In this document: piece by piece, positions 23,488 to 34,158 of the stretch
Numbering within the stretch: the first letter of the stretch is position 1
Layout of the letters: every line of letters begins with the position of its first letter
DNA from: Halicephalobus mephisto
Taxonomy: Eukaryota; Nematoda; Chromadorea; Rhabditida; Panagrolaimidae
Assembly: GCA_009193035.1 (NCBI GenBank)
Contig: SWDT01000003.1
Coordinates: forward strand, 310,001 to 374,000
Direction of reading: 5' to 3'
Length of the DNA: 64,000 bases
Translations under genes and position numbers: made by a program
Notes under the pieces: generated by a model
Databases searched by the model: none
Told to the model about the DNA's origin: nothing
The model's input: only the letters and a program-made list of their open reading frames with translations

Positions 23488-23935
23488 ATCGGTACTAAAG
23501 GAATCCGTTCAAGACAAAACACTTTTTATCAGTAATAAGGGAATCCGTTTGGGACCAAGCACTTTTTGTCGATAATAAGGGAATCTATCCGGGATCAAGC
23601 ACTTTTTGTCAGTACTAAGGGAATCTATCCGGGATCAAGCACTTTTTGTCAGTAATAAGGGAATATATCCGGGATGAAGCACTTTTTGTCAATAATAAGG
23701 GAATCTATCCGATACCAAATGCTTTTTATCAATAATAAGGGAATCTATCTAGGATCAAACGCTTTTTGTCAGTACTAAGGAAATTTATCTAGTACCAAGC
23801 ACTTTTTGTCAATAATAAGGGAATCTATCTAGGACCAAACGCTTTTTGTCAGTACTAAAAGGAAATCTATCTAGAACCAAGCACTTTTTGTCAGTACTAA
23901 GGAAATCCGTTCAGGACCAAGTGCTTCCTATTGGT
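23488..23935. repeat. 40-bp minisatellite x 11
   Basis: Copies of AAGGGAATCTATCCGGGATC followed by AAGCACTTTTTGTCAGTAAT. Later copies vary to TCTAGGACCAA. It starts just after the last retroelement remnant and ends about 180 bp from the CRAL-TRIO/GOLD gene. Confidence 0.85.
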
Positions 23936-24093
23936 TGTGTTTCCCACTAAGGATGGGGTGCCCGATCCAACAAACTCATTTTTGACTATTATCGATATAA
24001 CAACAAATTGCTTTCATGGTTCAATCGTATTTTTATCACTTCTATGTAATCATTAACTCTCAAATTGCACAAGACCGTGAAATGAAAGGCCCG

Positions 24094-24099
24094 TTTATT
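24094..24099 (-). terminator. Poly(A) signal of CRAL-TRIO/GOLD gene
   Basis: TTTATT on the plus strand reads AATAAA on the minus strand, 18 bp past the stop codon at 24117-24119, giving a very short 3' UTR. Confidence 0.6.
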
Positions 24100-24116
24100 G
24101 AAATGCTCGGAAAATC

Positions 24117-26283
24117 TCAGTTTTCTGTGATCACGTACTTGTACGTCACCGTCTTGCTCCAGAGTTTCCCGTGGGAGTTGTCGAAAACCAGCTTATACAG
24201 TCCACCCGCAGGAATCGAAATCTAAAAAAAATAAATTTTTAAAATCGATAAATTTAACAAACCGTTCTTGTTTCAGGAACGTACTGAGTCAGAAGTCTCC
24301 ATTTAGGCCAAATCAGAACATCCGAATCCTCTTCTGCTTTTCTGGATTCTCCACTTGGAGACAACCTGACTTCAAAATCAACATCAGTGTCGCATTTCCA
24401 CCACCATTGAAGTTTCCGATTGGGATTGTCGTCCTGGACAAGGATCGGAACAAAGGCGGCAGATCTGGCTGAAACGTTCAATTTCGACAAATCCGGAGAT
24501 TGAGCAAAAGGGTCTTTAGAAGCATCATAGTAGATCTCCTTAGGCACCTTCCCTCCCATCCTGATGTCGCCATAGGGAGTCTCCGCGGGCTTAGTTCCTC
24601 CCCAGTGTTCGTAGAGGATCGATTCATCAATAGCTTCCTGAATAAATCCTATCATTATAAAAATTAAAAATAAAAATAAAAATTATAAAATTGTTTCAAC
24701 ATCGATTTTTGTAATTTTCCACTCAAAACCAAACCTATGGATGTTTTTATTTTTTTTTTTTGTAAAATTTCAAAAATATTTAATAAATTCTGGAAAATGT
24801 TACTCTTATTCGAAATACCGTAATCAAGGGTATTAATTAAAAATTAAATTTTTAGCTGTTTCGTAATCGTCAAAAAAAAACAAACTTTGAGTTTTTCTTT
24901 CCAATCATTTCCGCAAAATTCGATTTTCTGCTGTGTCTGCTTTGCCAAACAAGGCGAAATGACAGACCAAATCATATGAATGAAAGTAGGAGCTCTGATA
25001 ATGAAGACTTTCCTCACAACATCGGGAAAAAGATCCTGAAGCTTGGACAACATCCCAGTTATGCATTTCAAAGCCGTGTAATCCATCGTGTCCAGTCCCA
25101 CATCGTCGAGGTCGATGATGATAGTTGTCCCGTGTTGTTTGCCAGTTTCCTTTCCCATATCTCTGAAAGATCACTGGATTATAACTCACAACATCTTTAT
25201 ATAAACTTAATGATTTAATATATGCCTTAAATCACTCAACACACAAATCACATTACTCTGTATATGTATCATATCACTATATATATATATTATTTCACTT
25301 TATATATATCACATCACTCTATTATATATCATTTCACTCTATATATATCATATCACTTTATATATATCATATCACCTTATATATATCATATCACTCTATA
25401 TATATATAATTTCATCTTGTATATGTATATCACATAACTCTATATATATCATATCACTCTATATATGTATAATTTGACCCTGTATATGTATATCATATCA
25501 CCTTATATATATCATATCACCTTATATATATCATATCACTCTATATATATATAATTTCATCTTGTATATGTATATCACATCACTCTATATATATCATATC
25601 ACTCTCTTATATATCATTTCACTCTATATATGTATAACTTCACTCTATATATACATCACATCACTCTATGTATATATCACCTCATTTTGTACAGGCGTCA
25701 TATCAGTCAATATATGAATCACCATTTTATATGAATATCACATCATTCTGTGTATGAAGCGGATTATGATATATACGAAACACATCACTTTATAGGAAAG
25801 AAATCACTCAGCATACGAGTTAGATCACTGCAAGTATGAAGTAAATAAAACCAACCTGAGTAGTTGCATGACTCCTTCGCTTTCGGCGATCCTCATGACG
25901 TACAAATCAGAAATCATCGTGGAATGGAGGAGTCCGGGACCGTCTATTTTGCCGACGGGCTGGAGGGAAATAACATTTCCTTCTTTGTCTTTTCCGATGA
26001 GGCTTCCGGGCATGTAACAAGCTGGTTTACTTACGTTGTCGCAAAATTTTTTGATAGCTTCCACAGAAGTAAAATCAACTTTATTCAATCCCATTGCATG
26101 AATAGTTTTCAAAGCTAGGGAAATTTTAGGTACAACAACATCGACTTTTCTGTCCCATCCAACAAGCCATCTCAAAAGTGAAAAATCATCTTCATAAGCA
26201 GGTACTAATTTTAATTCTTTCGAAATTTTACTTCTGAGTTCATCTATGAGGATTTTATCAGAAGTAGAGATTTCTGTAGTCAT
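24117..26283 (-). CDS. CRAL-TRIO (SEC14) and GOLD domain lipid-binding protein
   Basis: SEC14-like protein expected to bind a hydrophobic lipid ligand at cytosolic membrane surfaces. In transcription order the exons are 26283-25856, 25162-24886, 24637-24263 and 24221-24117 (1185 nt, 394 aa). All joins keep frame and the length is normal for SEC14-like/GOLD proteins. The N-terminal CRAL-TRIO helix region is at about 10-60 (FSLLRWLVGWDRKVD). The SEC14 lipid-binding fold runs from about 70 to 250 with IIIDLDDVGLD and RAPTFIHMIWSVI, ending in LYEHWGGT, the usual GG(T) boundary. The GOLD domain is at about 270-394 (LQWWWKCDTDVDFEV; GGLYKLVFDNSHGKLWSKTV). It resembles the C. elegans CTG family, but no member is assigned. 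Start: the ATG at 26281-26283 lies 10 bp after an AG in TATTTTAG, a likely trans-splice acceptor; an upstream in-frame extension lacks support. Intron 1 holds an ATATATCA microsatellite. Confidence 0.9.
25205..25700. repeat. ATATATCATATCACTCT microsatellite in intron 1
   Basis: About 25 copies of an 18-22 bp unit such as CACTCTATATATATCATAT. It then decays into single CATCACT words up to about 25830. Confidence 0.85.
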
Positions 26284-26293
26284 GTCGGAAACC

Positions 26294-26295
26294 CT
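26294..26295 (-). other. Candidate splice-leader or 5' UTR acceptor
   Basis: On the minus strand, AAAAATATTTTAG precedes GGTTTCCGAC and the ATG of the CRAL-TRIO/GOLD gene. It fits spliced-leader addition, or the end of a long cis intron from a non-coding exon near 30389. Confidence 0.45.
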
Positions 26296-26645
26296 AAAAT
26301 ATTTTTCATAAAAAAGAAAAAATGGATTTCCATGGATACGGAGGATATCGATCGAAAAAATCCCCTTTGAGAAGCAGTCGGAGGATTTCCGAAAGCCGAT
26401 CGTCATTTCTCCGACAGAGCAGATTCTGTCGATCGATGAAGACGATTAAAAAACAAAAAACATGAAAAAATTCTTAATATATTAAATTAGTCAAAAATTA
26501 GAAATATTTCAATTTTTAAAATTCTTTTTTTAAATCTTAGAAACATAAAATATTTATTATTTTCGAAATATTTTAAAGATTTCAGAATTTTTCCAGAATC
26601 ACAGAGAAAAGTATTTTTATTTTTTTACTGTAGACTTTGAGAGTT

Positions 26646-26992
26646 GGTTAGAAGATAAAGATAAAGATAAAAAGGGTCCAGTAATCGAGCTTGACGGGAC
26701 TTTCCAAATCCACAGGTATCCGGAAGTCCCGGCACACTGCTGGATGTGGCGAAGACGGGCTTCCTACTGACCCCTAGGGTCAACTATGGCTTTTAGGAGT
26801 CCACTGGGGTCAGCAGTATTCGGACTCGCTTTTAATCTTCCACATTGACCGTCCCCATTTCGCCACAAGATCCCCTGAGGGGATGGAGTGGCTTTACGAC
26901 CTTGGATTTAGACCGGCCGGAATTCGAACCTGCGCTCCGATCTGTGGCATTTTGCGCCCTCTGGCTCTATACTACCCCGGTTCCCTATTAGA
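26646..26992 (-). mobile_element. tRNA-derived SINE
   Basis: Read on the minus strand, the element begins GGGAACCGGGGTAGTATAGA and has a Pol III B-box-like GGTTCGAATTCC at 26919-26930. A GC-rich body of about 230 bp follows, then a tail of TTTATC copies (plus-strand GATAAA repeats at 26654-26675). Possible target duplication TTAGA at 26648-26652 and 26988-26992. The body has small palindromes (GACCCCTAGGGTC, ATCCCCTGAGGGGAT). Its base composition contrasts sharply with the surroundings. The acceptor stem no longer pairs, so it is not a tRNA gene. Confidence 0.7.
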
Positions 26993-26995
26993 GTA

Positions 26996-27340
26996 AAAGG
27001 GGGAATTTTTTCCTTGACTTCCTGGATTGTAATTTATCTTTATTGTTTACTTTTGTCATCAGTAAACTCTGTAACCGAAAACTAACAATTATATAAACAT
27101 TTTTTGAGATAATTTAAAAATTAGAATAGTCTGAAAATAAACATAAAAAAAATAAAAAATGAATAAAAACTGGTTTTCAATTTACTATATTTTTTTATTT
27201 TAGAAGTCTTTGAAATCTATCACTAAAACATTCATCATCTTAGAAGTGTTTTTGAATTTAAAAATAAATAATTTTCATTTTTATTAATTTATTAATTTTT
27301 CTATTGCAAAATTACTAGATTTTAGAAAAGTTTATTAAAT
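26996..27340. other. AT-rich intergenic, nothing recognised
   Basis: Ordinary AT-rich sequence between the SINE and the next tandem array. No ORF or element seen. Confidence 0.4.
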
Positions 27341-27344
27341 TTTT

Positions 27345-27840
27345 TCCAGAATATAAATTACACTAAATAGGGTACTTTGGGGTTTCAGAGAATTTTTAAA
27401 GAGTAATAAATTCAATTTTAAATTTTTAAAATATGAAATTTAAATTTCTTCTAAAATACAAATTACACTAGATAGGGTACTTTGGGATTTCAAAGAATTT
27501 TTAAAGAGTAATAAATTCAATTTTTAATTTTTTTCCAAAATACGAATTAAACTAAATAGAGTATTTTGGGGTTTCAGAAGATTTTAAAAAATAACAAATT
27601 CAATTTTAGATTTTTAAAATATGAAATTTAAATTTCTTATCAAATACAAATTACACTAAATAGGGTACTTTAAGGTTTCAGAGGATTTAAAAAAATAACA
27701 AATTCAATTTTAAATTTTTAAAATTTATTATTTAAATTTCTTCTAAAATATAAATTACACTAAATAGGATACTTTGAGGTTTCAGAGGATTTTAAAAAAT
27801 AACAAATTCAATTTTAGTTTTTAAAATATGAAATTTAAAA
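27345..27840. repeat. Tandem repeat, about 100 bp x 5
   Basis: Copies of AAATTACACTAAATAGGGTA, then CTTTGGGGTTTCAGAG and AATAAATTCAATTTTAAA. Confidence 0.8.
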
Positions 27841-28184
27841 AATAATTTCGTTTTTATTTTTTAAAGTTAATCATTGGCCTTCAGAATCGTCCATTATTTT
27901 TCCATCTGTTCAGACTACATGGGGGATTAAAAGGTTAATCCGGGAACACAGATGATAAATAAGGATAAATAAAGTTGAAAAATCAAAAATAAAAATTGGT
28001 TTTCAATTTATTATTTTTCCTTTTTTTTAAATCTTTATTTATTTGTTATTAGGTTATTTTATATTTTATTAATTTTTAGTAACTTCAAAATTGTAATTCT
28101 AAAATCACAAAACAGTAAGAAGTTTGATTTTTTTATTTTTTAAAATAGTTATATTTTAAATTTTTTTAAATTTCGATATTGACT

Positions 28185-28520
28185 AAAATTTGAAATTTCT
28201 TAGCAACACTTGGATATATTGATTTTTATATTTTTATTTACAAAAATTTCTAAATATAATTAAAGTTTGAATTTTTCTAACAATATTCGGATATATAGTT
28301 TGATTTTTATATTTTTATTTACAAAAAATTCTAAATATAATTAAAATTTGAATTTTTCTAACATTCAGATATATTGATTTTTATATTTTTATTTTAACAA
28401 TTTCTAAATCTAACTAAAATTTGAAATTTCTTAGCAATACTTGAATAGACTAGTTAATTTTTATATTTATATTTAAAAAATTTCTAAATATAATTAAAAT
28501 CTGAAATTTCTTAGCAACAT
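28185..28520. repeat. Tandem repeat, about 90 bp x 4
   Basis: Copies of GAAATTTCTTAGCAACACTT, then ATATATTGATTTTTATATTT. The neighbouring 27841-28184 and 28521-28990 hold AT-rich DNA without a recognised gene. Confidence 0.7.
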
Positions 28521-28990
28521 TCGAACAGGTTGGTTTGTTAAATTTCTGTGCAAAAATTTTATTTGACTTTGATGTTGATTTTTTTATAGACCTCTACACC
28601 GCTGGATTTAAAAAATCCATTATGTACGCATATGTCCAGGACAGTAAATCAAACATGTAGTCTTCTGAGTAAATACTGTCTTATTGTAAAAATTATGTTT
28701 AAAAACTTCCGAAAATTTGCATCAACTTTTAAAAAATTAAATCAGTTTGAAATTTTAATTTAGTGTGGTGGATATTTCGTAATTCTAAACTTTGTGATTA
28801 ATTTTCGAACTTGTATTTTTCTTAGATGGATGAAAAACTTTTACATCGTAACTAGGGGCTTCTGATCCGCTTGTAGACGAGAAATATATAAAATAATTTT
28901 AAGGCCCAAAAACACGAGATAAAAAATAATTTTTACAAAAATTATTGCGAAATTTTAAAATTTCCGCGAAACCGTAATTGTAAGTTTTTC

Positions 28991-29024
28991 GTTGGTCCTC
29001 AGGGTATTTCTCTTCGGGACCAAC
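28991..29024. repeat. Perfect-arm hairpin, GGTCC type
   Basis: GTTGGTCC and GGGACCAAC enclose a 17-nt loop. The arms resemble the GGTCC...GGACC ends of the window-wide hairpin family, but the loop is different. Confidence 0.5.
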
Positions 29025-29314
29025 GCTATGTGATTTCTATTCGAATAGATTGTGCCCAATCCAAAACTCCAAAACTAGAGTCCATGGGGTACAGAACCCC
29101 TTCTTAATCCTTGGAAATTAAGGAAATATAAAATTACTAATCGTTATCCAAAAAACCACAACCAAAATTACAGTATCCCTCGAGGAAAATATCACTTTAG
29201 TCGTCAACAAAATTCCAAAAATATTATTTCATAAAGAAGTAAAATTTAAAAAATTTTCTACTTTTATCAAAATTCATTGTTTTTTTAATTCGCCAAATCC
29301 CAAAGTTACTGGAG

Positions 29315-29715
29315 TCCCTAAGGGTCCTAGGTTACTTAGGAAGTTAGCCTAAAATAAGGAAGGCTTACAGGGGGAGAGGGGTCTCAGAAAAGTATCATAT
29401 AAGCTTTATATATTTTAGACAAAGTTCCTTATAGGTTATTTTAGTTTTTTTTAATTTAGGGAGTTTGTCTAAAATATGTAAGGCTTACAGGGTGATTGGG
29501 ATCTCAGGAAAGCCCCATGTAAGCCTTACATATTTTAGGCAAGCTCCTTTATAGGTTATTTCAGCTTTTTTTTAAATTTAGGGAGCTAGCCTAAAATATG
29601 TAAGGCTTACAGGGTGATTGAGGTCTCAGAAAAGTATCATATAAGCTTTATATATTTTAGGCAAGCTCCCTTATAGGTTATTTTAGCTTTTTTTAAATTT
29701 AGGCAAGCTCCTTTA
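29315..29715. repeat. Tandem repeat, about 125 bp x 3, with palindromes
   Basis: Copies contain CCTAAAATATGTAAGGCTTA and the inverted TGTAAGCCTTACATATTTTA. Each unit can form a hairpin around GGGTGATTGGGATCTCAG. Confidence 0.8.
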
Positions 29716-30388
29716 TTGGATACTAGAACCTCAATTTTCGAAATTTCTTCAAAATCAAAAATTAAATCACACAAAAACTACTAATTTTTTCGGAAATTTT
29801 CTGAAATTTGATAACGGACACTACAGTACACATTTTCCGGAATCTTCCGGAAAAAATTTTTTATAATCTATTTAAAATTTCGAATAAAGTTAAAAATATT
29901 TAAATTTTTTTACGAAATTCAAAATTTTAGGATTTTTAAAAAGTTTCAAAATTGAATAAATTTAAGATTTTTTAAAATTTTAAATTTTTCGAAATTTTAT
30001 GAATTTAGAAATTTTAAAACTTATTTATCGATTTTTAAAATTTTGTAATTCAATAATTTTAGAAATTTTTAAGGACTTTATAATTTAATAATTTTGGAAA
30101 TTTTTAAGTTTATAAATTTTAAAACTTATTTATCGATTTTTATAACTTTTTATAATTTTGGAAATTTTTAAAAATTTTATAATTTTATAATTTTAGGAAT
30201 TTTAAAAATTTTATAATTTTATAATTTTAACATTTTTAAAAATTTTATAATTTTATAATTTTAGGAATTTTTAAGTTTATAAATTTTAAAACTTATTTAT
30301 TGATTTTTAAATTTTTTAGAATGTTAGAAATTTTATAATTTAATAATTTTGGGAATTTTTAAGTTTATAAATTTGAAAACTTACTTAC
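29716..30388. other. AT-rich low complexity
   Basis: Repeated AATTTTATAATTTTAGGAAT words from about 30000 to 30360. No gene seen. Confidence 0.5.
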
Positions 30389-30640
30389 CAATTTTAAATG
30401 TTGAAAAAAGTCCAATTGGAAAAAACAGAGAACAACCAAACGTGACTCAATAAATACACAATTCTGAGTTGTATTCGGGAAATGTCAATTGGAGCCACAA
30501 CCGATAACACAAAAAAAAGATATTTCTGTGACGTGTGGAAATAATGAAATAAATTTTATTTTTTATAGAAAATCTTCAGGGAATTTTTAGACAATTCCCA
30601 AAAGTCCGGATTGTCAATTTTAAAATTGTCAAATTGGGTT
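30389..30640 (-). other. Candidate non-coding 5' exon with strong donor
   Basis: On the minus strand, a GC-richer stretch ends at TTTAAAATTG|GTAAGTAAG, a strong donor at 30387-30388. No convincing ORF leads into it. It could be the 5' UTR exon of the CRAL-TRIO/GOLD gene, about 4 kb away, joining the acceptor at 26294. The left limit is fixed by the donor; the right limit is a guess. A further mixed-composition island, 30600-30830, may be its promoter. Confidence 0.25.
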
Positions 30641-30839
30641 TTTCGAAATTCTTGTTGAAAATTGACCAAAGTTAAGTTGACTGAAGCTTCGTCGAATCGA
30701 TAATTCTTTTTTCAAAGAAGCGATCCATGTGATGGGTCGAGAGGTCCCAAGATACAGAGAACACTCCGTCCTCGACTAATCGCTAACACAATAACCACGT
30801 TTTTTCCGTCTTATTTCCTTAAATAAGTCCAATAATCAA

Positions 30840-31080
30840 AGTAAAAAGTAAAAAGTAAAAAGTAAAAAATAAAAATCACAAATCTCTGTTACGAAATTTA
30901 AAAATCATTAAAATTTAAAAAGTTTAAAAATCATTAAAATTTAAAAAGTTTAAAAATCATTAAAATTTAAAAAATTTAAAAATCATTAAAATTTAAAAAA
31001 TTTAAAAATCATTAAAATTATAAAAATTTAAAAAATCATTAAAATTATAAAAATTAAAAAAATCATTAAAATAAAAATTA
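30840..31080. repeat. Short tandem repeats (AAAAGT and 24-bp unit)
   Basis: AAAAGTAAAAAGT repeats at 30840-30870, then about eight copies of AAAATCATTAAAATTTAAAA. Confidence 0.8.
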
Positions 31081-31134
31081 TTACGAAATTTTTAAATAAG
31101 AAATTTTAGAATTTCGATGAAAAAAGTAGGAAAA

Positions 31135-31965
31135 GAACGAGAGTCGGTTCTTGCTCCAATAGTCAGGTTTTCCATTTTTTAACTTCCACTCGCTCTTGCG
31201 CGGGAATTTTAAAAATAGAAAAATTCGAAAAAAATTAATTTTTAAATTTTTCGAAATTCTCTTGACACGAATTTCTAGAATTTAGATAATGGATCAAGTT
31301 GGTTTTTTTGAATTTCCAAATTTTCCATTTTTCTGTTTTTATTTATTTTTGTGCGAAAATTCGGAAAATTCATATAAAAGTAAACATTTTTAAAGAAATT
31401 ATGTCGACAGAAAATTTTAGAATTTGGAAAAATTGAGTTGATTTTATCGCAAATTGCCAGTTTTATTATTTTTCTACTTCCACTCGTTCTCGCGCGGGAA
31501 TTCAAATTTTCAAAAAATTATAAAAATAAAAATTTACAAAATTATCTGAAAAAGAAAATAAAATTTAAAAAATTATAAAATTACAAAACTAAAAAATCGT
31601 CAAATTTTTTATATTTATGTTTTGGCGGGAATTCAAATTTTCAAAAAATTATAAAAATAAAAATTTACAAAATTATCTGAAAACGAAAATAAAACTTAAA
31701 AAATTATAAAATTTAAAAATTATCAGATTTTCTATATTTATTTTTTGGCGGGAATTCAAAATTTCAAAAAAATTTTATTACAAGTTTTTAAAATTTATCT
31801 CAACACGAATTTCCAAAACTCTCGAAAAGAAAACCTGAGTCAATTTCGCAATATGTTATCAGTTTTGTCTTTTTTCATTTATTTTTTGGCGGGAATTAAA
31901 ATTTTCAAAAAATTATAAAAATAAAAATTTTCAAATTTTTTATATTTATTTTTTGGCGAGAATTC
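31135..31965. repeat. Dispersed/tandem repeats carrying GGCGGGAA boxes
   Basis: Two copies end in CACTCGCTCTTGCGCGGGAA and CACTCGTTCTCGCGCGGGAA (about 31188-31206 and 31483-31501). Then come units of about 120 bp with TTTGGCGGGAATT at 31621, 31744 and 31885, and a mutated one near 31952. The first pair is related, in reverse orientation, to units in the transporter intron at 36355-36735. Confidence 0.7.
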
Positions 31966-32029
31966 AAAATTTCAAAAACTATATTTAATTTTTCACATAA
32001 TCTTTGTAATAAAATTCATATAATAAAAA

Positions 32030-33931
32030 TCAAATTTTTCTATTGCAAGTTGTACATTTGGTTTTGTGACCACAAGAAGAAGAACAAAAACAACAAACAA
32101 GACCTATGGGAAACGTCAAAATAGCGATCACGATGATACCGTACTTGATCCATGGATTTCGATAACGAATTTGAACTCCAATATGACAAAATGGACAAAC
32201 AAATCCTCCCATCAAAGCCGCAACAATATCGTTTCTCGATCTATTGCCCGAGGGATTAGTGTTAGAATTGACCACAATATTTGTCGGAATCGGTGGGGCT
32301 TGCGAATGAGGAACAAAACCTAAAATCATATTTCTATAAAAATTAAAGGTTATTTCTACTTGACTCTGGAAAAATTTAATGTTATTATAAAAATTAAATA
32401 TGAAAATTGTTACGAAATTGTCTCGACGCGGATTTATGAATCTTGTTAAAACACAATCATAGGTTTTCTGAAGTCATGCCTAACTGGATAGAATCAATAT
32501 ACAGTAGAACTTGGATATAAGATACCCACGCTATGATATATCTCTTGTTATAATATACGGTCTGAGTGAGTGAGTTAGGTTAGTCTGCTTTCAAAGTTAC
32601 CCTTTCTATAATATATCCTTTCTTATAACATACGCTTTCCCTGGTTCCAAGGGAGTATCTTATATCCAAGTTCTACTGTATAAGAATCTCTGATAATGGT
32701 TTTCACATTATTTGATTTTAACTGAATGTAATCGATGAGAGGATTGGAATCCAATAAAAGATTGATTCGAATTGAATGCAATCAACGTGTTTGGACCATG
32801 TTTGTTTCTAATTTTAAAAATATTAGTACGTTGATTATATTCAATTACAATCAATCTTTTATTGGATTGCAATCCTGCCATCGATTGTGCTCAAATAATG
32901 TGAAAACTATTATCAGGGATTCTTATATATCGATTCTACCCAGTTAGGTATGGCTTCAGAAAACTTCTAAAAACGTCTACGTAACATTTGTCCTGTAATT
33001 TTGTAAAATTTCGAAATCAATTTTTTGGAACTACATCTTTCTTACGTAGATGTGGAAATTTCCGGATTAACGTACATAGGATACGAAACTTCCTATCTTT
33101 GAAGATTAAAAGTCATATATGAAAATGTTAAAAAATGTTCAAAAATTACGAAACTAAACCAACCTTCAAAAACGAATTTTTCGAAAAAATTTACCTTGAT
33201 TCGCGATCATCGGGGGCATTTGAGGTTGAGGATTACGGTAGGGCATCATCATAGGAGCAACCATGGGTTGATGTACACCACCATTGGACATCGGTTGGAG
33301 AGGGATTCCATATGGGATTTCACGAGCTAAATGAACTGCAGATCCGTAAGCCGGAGGAAAATGAACAGGAGGAAAATTTGGGAAAATCGGCTGTCCTTTC
33401 TCCAACAATGGTTGAGCTGGTTCAAATACGGGATAATTAGGAACGCTAAACGACCGATTACGAGCTGAAAATAAAATTTTACATGTCAAAAATATGAAAA
33501 CCAATATATAAAAATATATGAAAAAAGTGAATTTATATATAATAATATATAAAAATTGAAGTTATTTAATATACATAAAAAAACGAAATTAATTTATGAA
33601 TAATAATAATAATAATATATATATGAAAATATAATTTTTGTATGATAATATATATGAAAAAAATGAAGTAGTTTATGAATAATAATATATATATGAAAAT
33701 ATAATTTCAAAAATGAATTTTTGTATAATAATATATATGAAAAAAATTAAGTAATTTATGAATAATAATTATATATATATGAAAATATAATTTTAAAAAT
33801 TAATTTATGTTTAATAATATATATGAAAAAAAGAAATTAATTTATGAGTAATAATATATAAAAAACAAAAACCAACCATGTCTGTCTGATCGTCCGAAAA
33901 TCGGGAAGTTGAGGAAACCGTTATTAGCCAT
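32030..33931 (-). CDS. BRI3-like small membrane protein
   Basis: Likely member of the brain protein I3 (BRI3) family, which are small endosome/lysosome-type membrane proteins; the location is inferred from the family. In transcription order the exons are 33931-33877, 33464-33195 and 32319-32030 (615 nt, 204 aa). Both joins keep frame. The third exon must start at GATTTTAG|GTTTTG, because the nearby acceptor 12 bp upstream would give an immediate stop. Residues 1-145 are proline-, methionine- and asparagine-rich (FPPVHFPPAYG, MVAPMMMPYR). Residues 148-204 carry CPFC at 150-153, a hydrophobic segment at 168-187 (IIVIAILTFPIGLVCCF) and CTTC at 197-200. The two CxxC knuckles around one membrane segment are the family pattern, shared with LITAF-like proteins. 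The gene is head to head with the transporter gene. Intron 2 contains a foldback MITE. Confidence 0.8.
32461..32966. mobile_element. Foldback MITE, copy 2, with nested insertion
   Basis: Ends AGGTTTTCTGAAGTCATGCC and, inverted, GGCTTCAGAAAACTT. The interior matches copy 1 (20661-21003) in reverse orientation, including GGACCATGTTTGTTTC. Without the nested 177-bp element and one TA it would be about 327 bp. It lies in intron 2 of the BRI3-like gene. Confidence 0.75.
32502..32678. mobile_element. Pogo/Tigger-type MITE nested in the foldback
   Basis: Ends CAGTAGAACTTGGATATAAG and, inverted, CTTATATCCAAGTTCTACTG, flanked by TA at 32500-32501 and 32679-32680. Removing it restores the ATATAAGA word of the host element, showing it inserted later. 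Its termini resemble those of 22173-22487. Confidence 0.85.
33590..33865. repeat. AATAATATATATGAAAA tandem array
   Basis: Copies of TAATATATATGAAAAAA and AAATTAATTTATGAATAATA with a period of about 75 bp, in the first intron of the BRI3-like gene. Confidence 0.75.
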
Positions 33932-34158
33932 TCTGGTTAGTTGGATTTAGTAAAAGTTAATATACAAGAAAAAAGTTGAAACTTCATGGTGAAAGTCGAA
34001 TCGAGGCCTGAAAAGAGGGAAAGATCCGAGCGCGCAGGAAACCAAAAAAGGTAAATCTGGTCCAGTGGACAGATAAATCCAAAAATTTCGAATTTTAAAA
34101 AAATTTACATTTTTATTTAAAATTTCGATTTTTTAAAAAATTCATTTTTGATTTCGAA
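33932..34158. promoter_or_regulatory. Divergent promoter interval
   Basis: The start codons of the BRI3-like gene (minus, 33931) and the transporter gene (plus, 34159) are 227 bp apart. The left half is GC-richer (GATCCGAGCGCGCAGGAAAC near 34025), the right half AT-rich. No classical TATA box is claimed. A shared promoter is inferred from position only. Confidence 0.5.

Noticed and set aside
23488..23935. Regular 40-bp repeats considered as a CRISPR array
   Set aside because: Units are contiguous without unique spacers and the genome is eukaryotic; it is a minisatellite.
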